NCBI RefSeq assembly: GCF_014385435.1
Contig: NZ_JACSUD010000015.1
Location: 1-64,000 of the forward strand
DNA from: Alloprevotella sp. Lung230
GTDB taxonomy: Bacteria; Bacteroidota; Bacteroidia; Bacteroidales; Bacteroidaceae
Reading direction: 5' to 3'
Length of the DNA: 64,000 nucleotides
Shown: positions 44,818 to 52,601 of the stretch, piece by piece
Numbering within the stretch: the stretch's first letter is position 1
Layout of the letters: each line of letters opens with the position of its first letter
Program-made: the position numbers and the translations under genes
The notes under the pieces: model-generated
What the model saw: only the letters and a program-made list of their open reading frames with translations
What the model was told of the DNA's origin: nothing
Database searches by the model: none

Positions 44818-47727
44818 ATGCCACACTTTCCTCCAACCGTCTCCAACCGCACGTTGCCCTCGGCCGGACGTTGCCTCCTGCATACTCTCCGTGTGGGAGG
44901 AGGACTGGCGTTGGCGCTGCTCTCCCTCCTTCCCACCGCCTGCAACAAGGGGACAGAGAGGGTGGAAAGTCAGGAACGGCAAAAGGTGGACAGCCTGGTA
45001 CGTGTCGCCACGAGCATAGACTCTCTCGCCCGGCTGCAACGCCGCTTTGAGGCCGAGGGTAATCGATTGGGGAGCATCGTAACCTTGCGCGAATGGGGAA
45101 AAGCCTTGCGCAACGAGAGCCGATTTGACGAAGCCCTGCGCGTGCATAGCCAAGGCCTGCACGAAGCCGAGAGTCTGGGCGACACCATCGAGTGGGTGCA
45201 GGCGCTCAACAACATCGGCACCGACTATCGCCGCATGGGAGTGCTCGATGTGGCACAGGAATATCACTACAACGCGTGGAAACTCAGTGAAGAGTCCACC
45301 GACACGACCTTTCAGGCTCGCAAGAACCGTGTGGTCTCCCTCAACGGACTGGGCAACATCTATATGGCGCTGGGCAACTACGAGCGAGCCGACAGTGCAC
45401 TACGCCGGGCGCTCAAGGGCGAACATGAACTGAAGAGTGCTGTGGGACAAGCCATCAACTACGCCAACCTCGGCGCTATCTTTGCCCACCGTCACCAGCT
45501 CGACTCGGCTTGGGCTTACTATCGCCACTCGATGGCGCTCAACACCGAGGCCGGCAACGAACTGGGCATTTCCCTCTGCCACACCTACTTCGGGATGCTC
45601 TATGAACAGGCCAAGGACTACGACCGCGCCACTCTCGAATACGAAACGGCCTACGGAATGATGCGCTCCTCGAAGGACGACTGGCACGCCCTCAACTCGC
45701 TCATCGCCCTGGCCGGCATTCACCTCACTACCGGGCAGACGGAGCGGGCAACGATCCATCTGGGCAAAGCCTTGCAGATGGCCGAGCGCATCAAGTCGCC
45801 CGAACATTTGGCCGACATCTACACCCTCTACTACAAGCTCCACAAGCGTCAAGGCCGGTGCAGCGCGGCCCTCGCGGCCTTCGAGAAAGCCACCGCCCTG
45901 CAAGACAGCGTGGTCGACTTGGAGAAGATGAACCGCATTCAGAACACCAGTCTAAACATCGAACGCAACCGACAGCGCCGCCAAATCGGCGAAGCACGGC
46001 ACAAACTGGAAGAAGAGCGCAACACCCGCTATGTGGGCTTTGCCATCTTTGGCTTTGTGATGCTCATCCTCGCGGCCGTGCTCACCATCGTGCTCTACAC
46101 CAACCGACTGCGGCGGCGCAGCCACATCGCCTTGAAGCACATGGCGGCACTGCGGGAAAACTTCTTCACCAACATCACCCACGAGTTCCGAACTCCGCTC
46201 ACCGTCATCCTCGGCCTGACCCACGACCTCAAGTGCGGAAGCCCCACCGCAGCCGAAGTGCAGGAGAAGGTCGACGTCATCGAGCGGCAGGGCAACGGGC
46301 TGCTCGCCCTCATCAACCAGTTGCTCGACATCTCGAAAATCAAATCGGCCGTCGGCAACCCCGACTGGCACCGCGGCAACATCACCGCCTATCTCGCCAT
46401 GCTCGTGGAGAGCTACCGCGACTATGCCCGCACCCGCCACATCGACCTCGCCTTCGCCGCCGATGGGCCGGTGGAGATGGACTTCGTGCCCGACTATGTA
46501 GCAAAGGCCATGAACAACCTTCTCTCCAACGCCTTCAAGTTTACGCCCCATCAGGGCAAAGTGAGCGTGGCCGTGAGCCGAAAGGCCGATCATCTGACCA
46601 TCAGTGTGTCCGACACGGGAGCGGGCATGAGCCGCGAAATTGCCGCCCACGCGTTCGAGCCGTTCTACCAAGGGCGGGACGACGGCCGCAACGTCGGCAC
46701 AGGGGTTGGACTGGCGCTGGTCAAGCAGATTGTCGATGCCATCGAAGGGCACATCACGGTCGACAGCCGTCCGGGCGAAGGCACCACCTTCTGCATCAGC
46801 CTCCCCATCCGCCGCAACGCCTCCGTCCTCCCCTCCCTCGACCTCCTCGCCCATCCGCTTCCCGAGGCCCTTCTGCCGGAAGAGCGAGAAATCCCGTCCG
46901 ACACCCTCAGCGGCGATGCCGATGCCTGCCGCCTGCTCATCATCGAGGACAACGCCGACATCGCCGCCTACATCGGTGCGCAATTCCCCCAAGACTACGC
47001 CCTCGCCTATGCCGACAACGGCATCGATGGGATGGAGAAAGCCCTGCAACTCGTGCCCGATCTCATCATCACCGACCTCATGATGCCCGGCATCAACGGG
47101 CTCGAACTCTGCCGACGGGTGCGCGACAACGCCGTGCTCAACCACATTCCCATCATCGTCGTCACTGCCAAAATCTCGGAGCAGGAGCGCATCGCCGGTC
47201 TCCAAGCCGGGGCCGACGCCTATCTCGCCAAGCCCTTCAACAGCGACGAGCTCCGCACCCGTGTGGAAAAGCTCCTCGAAGGGCGCCGTCTCCTGCGGGA
47301 GAAATATCGGCTGTCGCTGGATGCCTCCACCTCGGCCGACACCTCCACCACCCCCTCCGACAAGAGCGCCGAGGCCGACCGCCTCTTCCTGAGCAAAGTG
47401 ACCGACACCATCTACCTCAGCCTCAGCCACCACCGCGACATCAGCGTGGCCACGCTTGCCTCTGCCATGTGCATGAGCAGCAGTCAGCTCTATCGGAAAT
47501 TGCTCGCCCTCACCGACTGCCCTCCGGCCACCTACATCCAGCAGATCAAAATCAAAAAGGCCAAACACCTCTTGGAGAGTGACCCACGCCTCACGCTCAA
47601 CGAGGTGGCCGAACGCTGCGGTTTCGAGGTCTACGCCTCCTTCTCCCGCGCCTTCAAAAACGTCTGCGGCATCAGCCCCAACGACTTTCGAAGACAGCAG
47701 ACCGGCGAAGCAGAAACCGCCATCTGA
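44818..47727 (+). CDS. Hybrid two-component regulator: TPR sensor, histidine kinase, receiver, AraC DNA-binding domain
   Basis: 969 residues from ATG 44818. A signal or lipoprotein-like leader ends at C42. TPR repeats fill about 80-390 (e.g. ALNNIGTDYRRMGVLDVAQE). One membrane helix lies at about 406-428. The HisKA motif FFTNITHEFRTPLTV has phospho-acceptor H455. The ATPase has NNLLSNAFKFTP and GTGVGLALVKQ. The receiver begins RLLIIEDNAD with phospho-acceptor D753 in ITDLMMPG. An AraC-type double helix-turn-helix lies at about 865-969 (SQLYRKLLALTD; VAERCGFEVYASFSRAF). Classical PUL regulators sense with beta-propeller plus Y_Y_Y domains, which are absent here. Its position right after the fucosidase operon suggests it controls that operon; this is inferred. 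Confidence 0.92.
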   Translation: MPHFPPTVSNRTLPSAGRCLLHTLRVGGGLALALLSLLPTACNKGTERVESQERQKVDSLVRVATSIDSLARLQRRFEAEGNRLGSIVTLREWGKALRNESRFDEALRVHSQGLHEAESLGDTIEWVQALNNIGTDYRRMGVLDVAQEYHYNAWKLSEESTDTTFQARKNRVVSLNGLGNIYMALGNYERADSALRRALKGEHELKSAVGQAINYANLGAIFAHRHQLDSAWAYYRHSMALNTEAGNELGISLCHTYFGMLYEQAKDYDRATLEYETAYGMMRSSKDDWHALNSLIALAGIHLTTGQTERATIHLGKALQMAERIKSPEHLADIYTLYYKLHKRQGRCSAALAAFEKATALQDSVVDLEKMNRIQNTSLNIERNRQRRQIGEARHKLEEERNTRYVGFAIFGFVMLILAAVLTIVLYTNRLRRRSHIALKHMAALRENFFTNITHEFRTPLTVILGLTHDLKCGSPTAAEVQEKVDVIERQGNGLLALINQLLDISKIKSAVGNPDWHRGNITAYLAMLVESYRDYARTRHIDLAFAADGPVEMDFVPDYVAKAMNNLLSNAFKFTPHQGKVSVAVSRKADHLTISVSDTGAGMSREIAAHAFEPFYQGRDDGRNVGTGVGLALVKQIVDAIEGHITVDSRPGEGTTFCISLPIRRNASVLPSLDLLAHPLPEALLPEEREIPSDTLSGDADACRLLIIEDNADIAAYIGAQFPQDYALAYADNGIDGMEKALQLVPDLIITDLMMPGINGLELCRRVRDNAVLNHIPIIVVTAKISEQERIAGLQAGADAYLAKPFNSDELRTRVEKLLEGRRLLREKYRLSLDASTSADTSTTPSDKSAEADRLFLSKVTDTIYLSLSHHRDISVATLASAMCMSSSQLYRKLLALTDCPPATYIQQIKIKKAKHLLESDPRLTLNEVAERCGFEVYASFSRAFKNVCGISPNDFRRQQTGEAETAI

Positions 47728-47745
47728 CCACTACCAAAATGAAAC

Positions 47746-47783
47746 AAAAAGTCGACCTCTCTTTCGGGAGGTCGACTTTTTTG
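47746..47783 (+). terminator. Terminator of the hybrid regulator gene
   Basis: AAAAAGTCGACCTC pairs with GAGGTCGACTTTTTT around loop TCTTTCGG. Confidence 0.9.
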
Positions 47784-47917
47784 ATATCGCAGGAACATGT
47801 GGCACACACGTTGCTCTCCCCCTCAAGGAAATGGGCGACAGCCTCAAAGCGTTGATGCACGGAGAGGGAAGGAAAATCAAAGGAAGCGGAGAAAAAGTTG
47901 ATGACAACAAAGATATT

Positions 47918-48005
47918 CTATAAACCAAGGTTTGGTTTATATAAACCAAAGTTTGAATTACATAAACCAAGGCTTGAATTATATAAACCAAACCTTGGTT
48001 TATAG
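47918..48005. repeat. 21-bp iteron-like array R2 (four units)
   Basis: ATAAACCAAGG/AAAG units are repeated with a 21-bp period and capped by CTATAAACCAA and TTGGTTTATAG, as in R1 (21469-21535). It lies between the regulator terminator and the polyene-like operon, about 180 bp upstream of that operon's -7 box. The rest of 47784-48187 shows no gene. Confidence 0.8.
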
Positions 48006-48187
48006 TTTGCGACTTGTCCGCGTAAGTTTTTCTACCGAGAAAACAACTTTTCCGTAGAGGCTGAAAAACAGACTCGTCCATCGGCAGCAACTTTTTGCGG
48101 CGCGGATGGGCACTCTCGACAGCCTCATTTTCACGTCCATCTCCCATTTTCCTCCCGGCAAACCCTCCTTTTTCTCACCGCTTTTCT

Positions 48188-48195
48188 TAACTTTG
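48188..48195 (+). promoter_or_regulatory. Putative promoter -7 box of the polyene-like operon
   Basis: TAACTTTG, followed by GCAGCG, 58 nt before the ATG at 48253. The -33 region is only T-rich. Confidence 0.5.
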
Positions 48196-48252
48196 CAGCG
48201 CTTTGGGGCGCTGCCCCACCCTTTTCCTTTTCCACCAAAGTCTCCCGACCTC

Positions 48253-48888
48253 ATGAAGTCCCTACTCTCTCTTCTCTTTCTCGTCGCTTTCGTCCCCGTC
48301 GGACTATCCGCCCAGAAAGCTGTCGATGCCGCCGAAGCCGCACAGATGATGGCCCAAATCAACGATGCCGCGCGCACCACCACTTCTCTACAAGCCACCT
48401 TTGTGCAGACCAAATCGCTCCGCGTGCTCAACAGCCGACTCGTGGCGCGCGGCACGATGCACTACCGGCAACCGGCGCAGCTCCGTTGGACCTACACCAC
48501 GCCCTACCGCTACACCTTCGTGCTCAACGGCCGAAAGGTGATGCTCAAGAGCGACAAGCAGACACAGGTGGTCGATGTGGAGCAAAACAAGGTGTTCCGC
48601 CGCATTGCGCAAATCATGATGGACAGCATGACGGGTCGCTGCCTCAACGACCGGCGCAGCTTCAAGGTGGCCATGTTCAGCGAGGGCAACCACTGGGTGG
48701 CCCGGCTCACGCCTTTGCAGAGCGAGATGAAGCAACTGTTTTCCTCCCTCAGCCTCACCTTCGATGCCCTGCGGCACATTGTGGTGCGCGTCGAGATGAA
48801 AGAGAAAACGGGCGACACCACCCTCATCGAACTTCAACAAATCAAGAAAGATGCTCCCATCGATGCCCAGCTTTTCAAAGTCGACTAA
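48253..48888 (+). CDS. LolA-like outer-membrane lipoprotein carrier protein (ApeL-like)
   Basis: 211 residues from ATG 48253, where a signal peptide starts (MKSLLSLLFLVAFVPVGLSA). The mature part is the half-open beta-barrel of the LolA family: TSLQATFVQTKSLRVLNS, GTMHYRQPAQLRWTYTTPY, then YTFVLNGRKVMLKS. LolA-like proteins move acylated molecules across the periplasm. Aryl-polyene clusters encode such a protein to carry the product toward the outer membrane, and the neighbours fit. It is the first gene of an operon in which nearly all genes overlap; the next ORF starts 38 bp before this one ends. Confidence 0.82.
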   Translation: MKSLLSLLFLVAFVPVGLSAQKAVDAAEAAQMMAQINDAARTTTSLQATFVQTKSLRVLNSRLVARGTMHYRQPAQLRWTYTTPYRYTFVLNGRKVMLKSDKQTQVVDVEQNKVFRRIAQIMMDSMTGRCLNDRRSFKVAMFSEGNHWVARLTPLQSEMKQLFSSLSLTFDALRHIVVRVEMKEKTGDTTLIELQQIKKDAPIDAQLFKVD

Positions 48889-49327
48889 GGCGCGGATCCT
48901 ACTCCTCGGGCTGCTGTTCGCTCTCGCGCTTCAGGCGCAATCCGCTATCCCCGACGCTACCCCCGACTCCACCGCTGCTCCCGACCGCTGGCGGGTGCAC
49001 CTCACCTTCGACAAGGCAGCGCTGAGCGGCCTCTGCTTGGTGCGCACACTGGGCGACACGCTCGTAGGCGCCGTGGTCAACGAGTTCGGCCTGCAAGCCT
49101 TCGACTTCGTCTTCGACCGCCGGCGCGGCAAAGTGCAGCTTTCCCACCTCCTCCCGATGCTCGACCACTGGTACATCCGCCGCACCTTGCGGCGCGACCT
49201 GGCTCAGTTGCTGATCGACTACCGACCGGACGCACCGCTCCACTATCACAACGAGCGGCGCAACATCGACTATCTCTTCACCCCTCTGCCTGACGACTCG
49301 CATGAAACTGCTTCACCACCTTTTTAA
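48851..49327 (+). CDS. Exported protein of unknown function in the polyene-like operon
   Basis: 158 residues from ATG 48851 (an alternative ATG at 48863 gives 154). The N-terminus has a signal peptide (ARILLLGLLFALALQAQSA). The rest has beta-strand character (RWRVHLTFDKAALSGL, VGAVVNEFGLQAFDFVFD) and a basic stretch near 100-115. No family is recognised. By position it could replace the ApeN-type DUF3261 lipoprotein that accompanies LolA and MMPL genes in aryl-polyene clusters, but no lipobox Cys is present after the signal. It overlaps both neighbours, so translation is coupled. Confidence 0.65.
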   Translation: MLPSMPSFSKSTKARILLLGLLFALALQAQSAIPDATPDSTAAPDRWRVHLTFDKAALSGLCLVRTLGDTLVGAVVNEFGLQAFDFVFDRRRGKVQLSHLLPMLDHWYIRRTLRRDLAQLLIDYRPDAPLHYHNERRNIDYLFTPLPDDSHETASPPF

Positions 49328-49655
49328 TCTCCTCGACGAGCGGATGGACGCTTCCACCGAGGGCCGCTTCCGTCTCCGTCTCAACGCCGAGCACCCCATC
49401 TTTGCCGCCCACTTTCCCGGACGCCCCACCCTGCCGGGCGTTTGCACCTTGCAGCTCGTGAGCGAACTGGCCGAACGGATGGCCGGTCGGCCGCTGACGT
49501 TGCGCACAGCCAAGAACGTGAAGTTTCTCGCTCCCATCCATCCCGAGGCAACGCCCGAAGTGGAAGTGCGCTTGTCGATGGACGGCGGTCGCGTCACGGC
49601 CCAAGTGGAGGACGGGCCGGTGTGCCACGCCAAACTCTCCCTGCGCTATGAATAG
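49302..49655 (+). CDS. Hot-dog dehydratase-like protein (ApeI/FabZ-like)
   Basis: 117 residues. The hot-dog motif HPIFAAHFPGRPTLPGV (31-47) is the FabA/FabZ-type active-site helix with H37 as the expected catalytic base. FabZ enzymes have a Glu a few residues later (PGVLILEA); here the aligned residue is Q51 (PGVCTLQL), which may alter or abolish dehydration. In aryl-polyene synthesis an ApeI-type protein dehydrates 3-hydroxyacyl-ACP to build the conjugated chain. It overlaps the previous gene by 26 bp and the next by 8. Confidence 0.8.
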   Translation: MKLLHHLFNLLDERMDASTEGRFRLRLNAEHPIFAAHFPGRPTLPGVCTLQLVSELAERMAGRPLTLRTAKNVKFLAPIHPEATPEVEVRLSMDGGRVTAQVEDGPVCHAKLSLRYE

Positions 49656-51105
49656 TCGCATCTGTGTGGTCATCCCCACGTTCAACAACGCCGCGACCCT
49701 CCCCGCTGTGCTCGATGGTGTCCTGCACCACGTGGACGACGTCATCGTGGTGGACGACGGCAGCACCGATGCCACTCCGCAGTTGCTGGCCGAGCGTTCC
49801 GGCCGGCTCGATGTGGTCACGCTCTCCCACAATCAGGGCAAAGGTGCGGCCTTAGTGGCCGGTTTCCGCCGCGCCATGGATCGCGGTTTCTCCCACGCCG
49901 TCACCCTCGACAGCGATGGCCAGCACCGCCCCGACGACCTTCCGGCATTTCTCACCGCCATCCGCCGCCATCCCGCTGCCATCATCGTGGGCAACCGTTT
50001 TGCGCCGTCGCACTTCACCGAAGAGAACGCCGCCAACATGAACACCCGCAGCAAGTTTGCCAATCGGTTGAGCAATTTCTGGTTTCGCGTCCAGACAGGC
50101 GAGGCGCTCCCCGACACCCAAACGGGCTTCCGCGCCTATCCTCTCCACCGATTGCACGGCCTACGGTGGCTCACCTCCCGCTACGAGGCCGAACTCGAAC
50201 TGCTCGTCTTCGCTGCTTGGCACGATGTGCGCTTCCATGTTCTACCCGTTCGGGTCTACTATCCACCGCGCGAAGAGCGGGTGAGCCACTTTCGCCCCAC
50301 GGCCGACTTTGCCCGCATCACCCTCCTCAACACCGCCCTCACCACCGCGGCCTTTGCTGCCGTATGGCCGTGGCGCTGTCTGAAGGTGTTGGCGGGCTTT
50401 GCTGTGTTGTTTCTTCTGCTCATCGTGATGCTCGTTGTGCAGGTGGGGCTGTTCCTCTTCTTCCAAAGCCACCGGGTGAGCGAACAGGAGCGCCTGGCCT
50501 ACCATCGCTGCATTCAGCGCGTGAGCCGCCGATTGCTGCGCCTGCTCCCCGGGGTGAGCCACAGCGTCCTCAACCCGCGGGGCGAAACCTTTGAGCGGCC
50601 CGCCGTCGTCATCAGCAACCACCAGAGCCACCTCGACCTGCTGTGCATCATGCTCCTCACGCCGCGGCTCGTCATCCTCACCAAGCGGTGGGTATGGTTC
50701 AATCCCCTCTACGCGCTGGCCATTCGCTATGCCGAGTTTCTGCCCACGACCCACAACGTCGAGCAGAACGCTCGACGCCTGCAAGGACTGGTGGCACGCG
50801 GTTATTCGGTGATGATTTTCCCCGAAGGCACGCGCTCCGCCGACTGCGAAATCCTGCGTTTCCACCAAGGGGCGTTCCACCTCGCGCAACGCTTGGGGCT
50901 TCCCCTCCTCCCCATCTTCCTCCACGGCACCGGCCTTGTGCTGGGCAAGCGCGACCAGCGCCTGCGCTCCGGCCATATCACCATCGAAGTGGGTGAGCGC
51001 CTCCCGATCGACCAAGGCCGGTGGGGCACGACACCGCTGGCCATCGCCAAGTCCATTCGCCACCTATACATTGAGCACTATGAAGAGATGCGTCGTCATT
51101 GGTAG
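49648..51105 (+). CDS. Glycosyltransferase family 2 / lysophospholipid acyltransferase fusion (ApeJ-like)
   Basis: 485 residues. Residues about 1-230 are a GT2 domain (CVVIPTFNNAATLPAVLDGV; VIVVDDGSTDATPQLL; LDSDGQHRPDDLP). One or two membrane helices lie at about 245-280. Residues about 300-470 are a PlsC-type acyltransferase with motif I NHQSHLD (H325 to D330) and motif III FPEGTRS (about 391-397). The same GT2-acyltransferase fusion is a standard component of aryl-polyene and flexirubin clusters, where it is thought to join the polyene acyl chain to a glyco- or lipid head group. Both catalytic motifs look intact. Confidence 0.85.
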   Translation: MNSRICVVIPTFNNAATLPAVLDGVLHHVDDVIVVDDGSTDATPQLLAERSGRLDVVTLSHNQGKGAALVAGFRRAMDRGFSHAVTLDSDGQHRPDDLPAFLTAIRRHPAAIIVGNRFAPSHFTEENAANMNTRSKFANRLSNFWFRVQTGEALPDTQTGFRAYPLHRLHGLRWLTSRYEAELELLVFAAWHDVRFHVLPVRVYYPPREERVSHFRPTADFARITLLNTALTTAAFAAVWPWRCLKVLAGFAVLFLLLIVMLVVQVGLFLFFQSHRVSEQERLAYHRCIQRVSRRLLRLLPGVSHSVLNPRGETFERPAVVISNHQSHLDLLCIMLLTPRLVILTKRWVWFNPLYALAIRYAEFLPTTHNVEQNARRLQGLVARGYSVMIFPEGTRSADCEILRFHQGAFHLAQRLGLPLLPIFLHGTGLVLGKRDQRLRSGHITIEVGERLPIDQGRWGTTPLAIAKSIRHLYIEHYEEMRRHW

Positions 51106-52573
51106 TGGGCTGGGCGGCCTCTCCACCGCCGTTGTGCTGGCGCGCCATGGCTGGACCGTCACCGTCTTGGAGCAAGGCACGCAGGCCGGAGGTTGCCTGC
51201 AAAGCTTTGTGCGGAAAGGCACAAAGTTCGAAACGGGGATGCACTTCATCGGGAGCGCCGACCCGGGGCAGACGCTCCACCGCCTGCTGCGCTTTCTCGG
51301 CATCGATGGCCTGCCGCTGAGCCGCCTCGACCCAACGGCCTACGATGTGGTGCGGCTCGAAGGAGAAGACTTTGCCTTTGCCAACGGGCGCGAAGCCTTT
51401 GTCGAAACCCTCGCCTGCTCCTTTCCTCACGAGCGTGACGGATTGCATCGCTACTTCGACGGGGTCGAACAGGTGGCCGCGGCCTCCTCGCTCCATTCCC
51501 TCAACGCCTCGCCCTCGGCGCTGGCCCGAAGCATGGAGATGCAGACGCGCAGTGTCAATGAGGTCGTAGCGAGCATCATCGCCGACCCTCTCTTGCAGCG
51601 TGTGCTCGTGGGCAATCTGCCACTCTATGCCGGCCGGCGCGACCGCACGCCTTTCGCCACCCACGCCTTCATCACCGACTTCTATAACAAGAGCGCATTC
51701 CGCATCGCGGGAGGCAGCGACCGCATCTGCGCGCTCCTGCTGGAACAACTCCAGCAACAGGGTGGACGCATACTGACGCGCTCACGTGCCGAACGCATCA
51801 CGTGCAACGACCACCAAGCCACAGGAGTGACCACGGCCGACCACTTCTATCCGGCCGACCTCGTGGTGGCAGCCATCCATCCCCGGCGTCTGCTGGACCT
51901 CCTCCCCGACACGCCTTTGCTGCGTCCGGCCTATCGCCGCCGCATCAACGCTCTGCCCGAGACGGTGGGCAGCTTCACCGTCTACCTCCGTTTCCATCCC
52001 GACCGCCTGCCCTATCTCAATCGCAACTACTACGTCTACGACCACGGCGGACCTTGGGACTGCGAAGCCTACACTGATGCCGACTGGCCGCGCGGCTTTC
52101 TCTATCTCCACCTCTGCCACGAGGCAAATCCGCAATATGCCCAGGCGGCCGAAATCATCAGTTACCTGCGCTTCGACGACGTGGCTCGCTGGCAGGGCAC
52201 GCACATCGGTCGCCGCGGACCGGACTACGAGGCGTTCAAGGATGCCCACGCCGAACGCCTCATTGCTGCGGTGGAGCGCGCCTTCCCCGGCACACGTGCC
52301 GCCATTGCCGACATCTACACCTCCTCACCGCTCACCTATCTGGACTACACCGGGACGGAGCGCGGCAGCCTTTACGGGGTGGAGAAAGACCTCACCCTCG
52401 GTGCCGCCTGCCACGTGCAGCACCGCACCCGCATCCCCAACGTCCTCCTCACGGGACAAAACGTCAATTCGCACGGCATGCTCGGCACCCTCGTGGGCAC
52501 GATGGTCACGTGCAGCGACCTCATCGGTACCGAAAGACTTTACGCCGAAATCCGCGATGCCGGCCACGAATGA
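51080..52573 (+). CDS. CrtI-like FAD-dependent oxidoreductase 1 (phytoene desaturase/retinol saturase-like)
   Basis: 497 residues from ATG 51080. The N-terminal dinucleotide-binding motif reads CVVIGSGLGGLSTAVVLARH with the terminal Glu in VTVLEQG and a following GG motif, and a substrate segment reads FETGMHFIGSADPG. The C-terminal FAD-contact region is NVLLTGQNVNSHGMLGTLVG. The family desaturates, isomerises or saturates polyene chains. It overlaps the upstream GT-acyltransferase gene by 26 bp and is followed by a paralogue. The reaction and substrate are unknown; desaturation of an acyl or polyene chain is inferred from family and context. Confidence 0.82.
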   Translation: MKRCVVIGSGLGGLSTAVVLARHGWTVTVLEQGTQAGGCLQSFVRKGTKFETGMHFIGSADPGQTLHRLLRFLGIDGLPLSRLDPTAYDVVRLEGEDFAFANGREAFVETLACSFPHERDGLHRYFDGVEQVAAASSLHSLNASPSALARSMEMQTRSVNEVVASIIADPLLQRVLVGNLPLYAGRRDRTPFATHAFITDFYNKSAFRIAGGSDRICALLLEQLQQQGGRILTRSRAERITCNDHQATGVTTADHFYPADLVVAAIHPRRLLDLLPDTPLLRPAYRRRINALPETVGSFTVYLRFHPDRLPYLNRNYYVYDHGGPWDCEAYTDADWPRGFLYLHLCHEANPQYAQAAEIISYLRFDDVARWQGTHIGRRGPDYEAFKDAHAERLIAAVERAFPGTRAAIADIYTSSPLTYLDYTGTERGSLYGVEKDLTLGAACHVQHRTRIPNVLLTGQNVNSHGMLGTLVGTMVTCSDLIGTERLYAEIRDAGHE

Positions 52574-52601
52574 ACCCACCCAACGAACACTTCCCCTATC
52601 C

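Noticed and set aside
45858-47582. Long Arg/His-rich ORFs in other frames of the hybrid regulator
   Set aside because: High third-position GC keeps other frames open; the regulator frame has all expected domains.
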